From: JANQKX01 sp039028695
GTDB lineage: Bacteria; Pseudomonadota; Alphaproteobacteria; Kiloniellales; Kiloniellaceae
Reading direction: 5' to 3'
DNA: 14,959 nucleotides
Assembly (NCBI GenBank): GCA_039028695.1
Contig: JBCCHN010000129.1
Coordinates: 1-14,959, forward strand
Both the position numbers and the translations under genes were made by a program. Numbering within the stretch: position 1 is the first letter of the stretch; every line of letters starts with the position of its first letter. Shown piece by piece: positions 14,582 through 14,959 of this stretch. The notes under the pieces are model-generated. The model searched no databases, was not told the origin of the DNA, and saw only the letters and a list, made by a program, of their open reading frames with translations.

Positions 14582-14959
14582 GTGGACCGCGCCGATATTG
14601 TCCATGAAAACTTCTTGCGCCGGGTTGCCACGGGGGATCTTCCCGCCCGCGATGGCTCAATGTCTTGTGCAGATGCAGGGCTAAGCCCCGAGGCAACGGC
14701 AGAGATTTTTCACTCGCAGGTGCTGAGCCGGCAATTGGATCGGACCTCGCGCAAGATGCAGGCGCGAGGCGAAGGATTTTATACCATCGGCAGCTCGGGT
14801 CATGAGGGCAATGCGGCGATAGCCGCCGCCTTCAGGGTCACGGACATGGCGTTTTTGCATTACCGCGATGGCGCTTTTTTGATCCAGCGCGCCACACAAC
14901 GGGCGGGTCAAACCCCGGCCTGGGATATGTTATTGAGCTTTACCGCCTCGGCGGACGAA
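14582..14959 (+). CDS. Thiamine-diphosphate-dependent 2-oxoacid dehydrogenase E1, N-terminal part (3' end outside window)
   Basis: From GTG 14582 the frame is open to the window edge and gives 126 residues. Upstream in frame there is a TGA at 14576-14578, so GTG 14582 is the first possible start; GAGAGGA (14568-14574) sits seven bases before it. The conserved stretch RKMQARGEGFYTIGSSGHEG followed by NAAIAAAF, then LHYRDGAFL, corresponds to the start of the thiamine diphosphate-binding domain of branched-chain-type E1 alpha. The roughly 45-residue extension before this domain resembles E1 proteins that fuse the alpha and beta parts; this is a tentative family recollection and the rest of the gene is not visible. 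E1 decarboxylates a 2-oxoacid and passes the acyl group to lipoyl-E2. The gene is divergent from the small membrane protein and monooxygenase pair over 196 bp. Confidence 0.82.
   Translation, partial: MDRADIVHENFLRRVATGDLPARDGSMSCADAGLSPEATAEIFHSQVLSRQLDRTSRKMQARGEGFYTIGSSGHEGNAAIAAAFRVTDMAFLHYRDGAFLIQRATQRAGQTPAWDMLLSFTASADE

Noticed and set aside
14391..14696. 101-aa minus-strand ORF across the divergent promoter region
   Set aside because: It overlaps the well-supported start of the E1 gene and covers the ribosome binding site of the small membrane protein gene; no recognisable domain.

Overview
The window is ordinary chromosomal DNA from a proteobacterium, fairly GC-rich (one 60-base line inside the tyrA-like gene has 37 G+C) with short intergenic gaps. 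A DddP-type DMSP lyase homologue suggests a marine or DMSP-exposed heterotroph. Class is uncertain: DddP is commonest in marine Alphaproteobacteria, whereas a single-domain SfcA/MaeA-type malic enzyme is better known from Gammaproteobacteria. I see no rRNA, tRNA, CRISPR array, integrase or insertion sequence.

Layout. 1-228 (+) is the 3' end of a lumazine synthase gene (ribH). Convergent to it, 241-1485 (-) encodes an M24-fold protein very like the DMSP lyase DddP, with all its metal and catalytic residues. 1661-2401 (+) is a short TyrA-like dehydrogenase, divergent from dddP. Five minus-strand genes then follow one another (read from 8869 down to 2446): NAD-malic enzyme, a divergent 4-hydroxyphenylpyruvate-dioxygenase-like (VOC fold) protein, a membrane-anchored FMN glutamate-synthase-domain protein, a YafJ-type class II glutamine amidotransferase, and an AT-rich CPBP-family membrane protease. 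Gaps between the first four are 35-61 bp, so they may be co-transcribed. 9110-10402 (+) is a DAO-family FAD oxidoreductase. A 433-bp non-coding stretch follows, with A-rich direct repeats and a perfect 15-bp inverted repeat, ahead of an exported MuiA/DUF4139 protein (10836-12575, +).

The right end holds a minus-strand pair: an 80-aa Trp-rich membrane protein (14143-14385) overlapping by ATGA a flavin-containing monooxygenase (12677-14146). The monooxygenase is cut by a single in-frame TGA, while the reading frame continues uninterrupted on both sides. Divergent from this pair, a thiamine-diphosphate-dependent 2-oxoacid dehydrogenase E1 gene starts at GTG 14582 and runs off the window.

Function. 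The common theme is small-molecule carbon and nitrogen metabolism: DMSP cleavage, tyrosine/4-hydroxyphenylpyruvate chemistry, malate to pyruvate, glutamine amide nitrogen, amine or amino-acid oxidation, and 2-oxoacid oxidation. The most interesting points are the DddP homologue, the nonsense-interrupted monooxygenase with its coupled Trp-rich partner, the adjacent amidotransferase and glutamate synthase domain genes, the divergent HPPD-like protein, and the structured leader upstream of the MuiA gene. None of these alone proves a new system.
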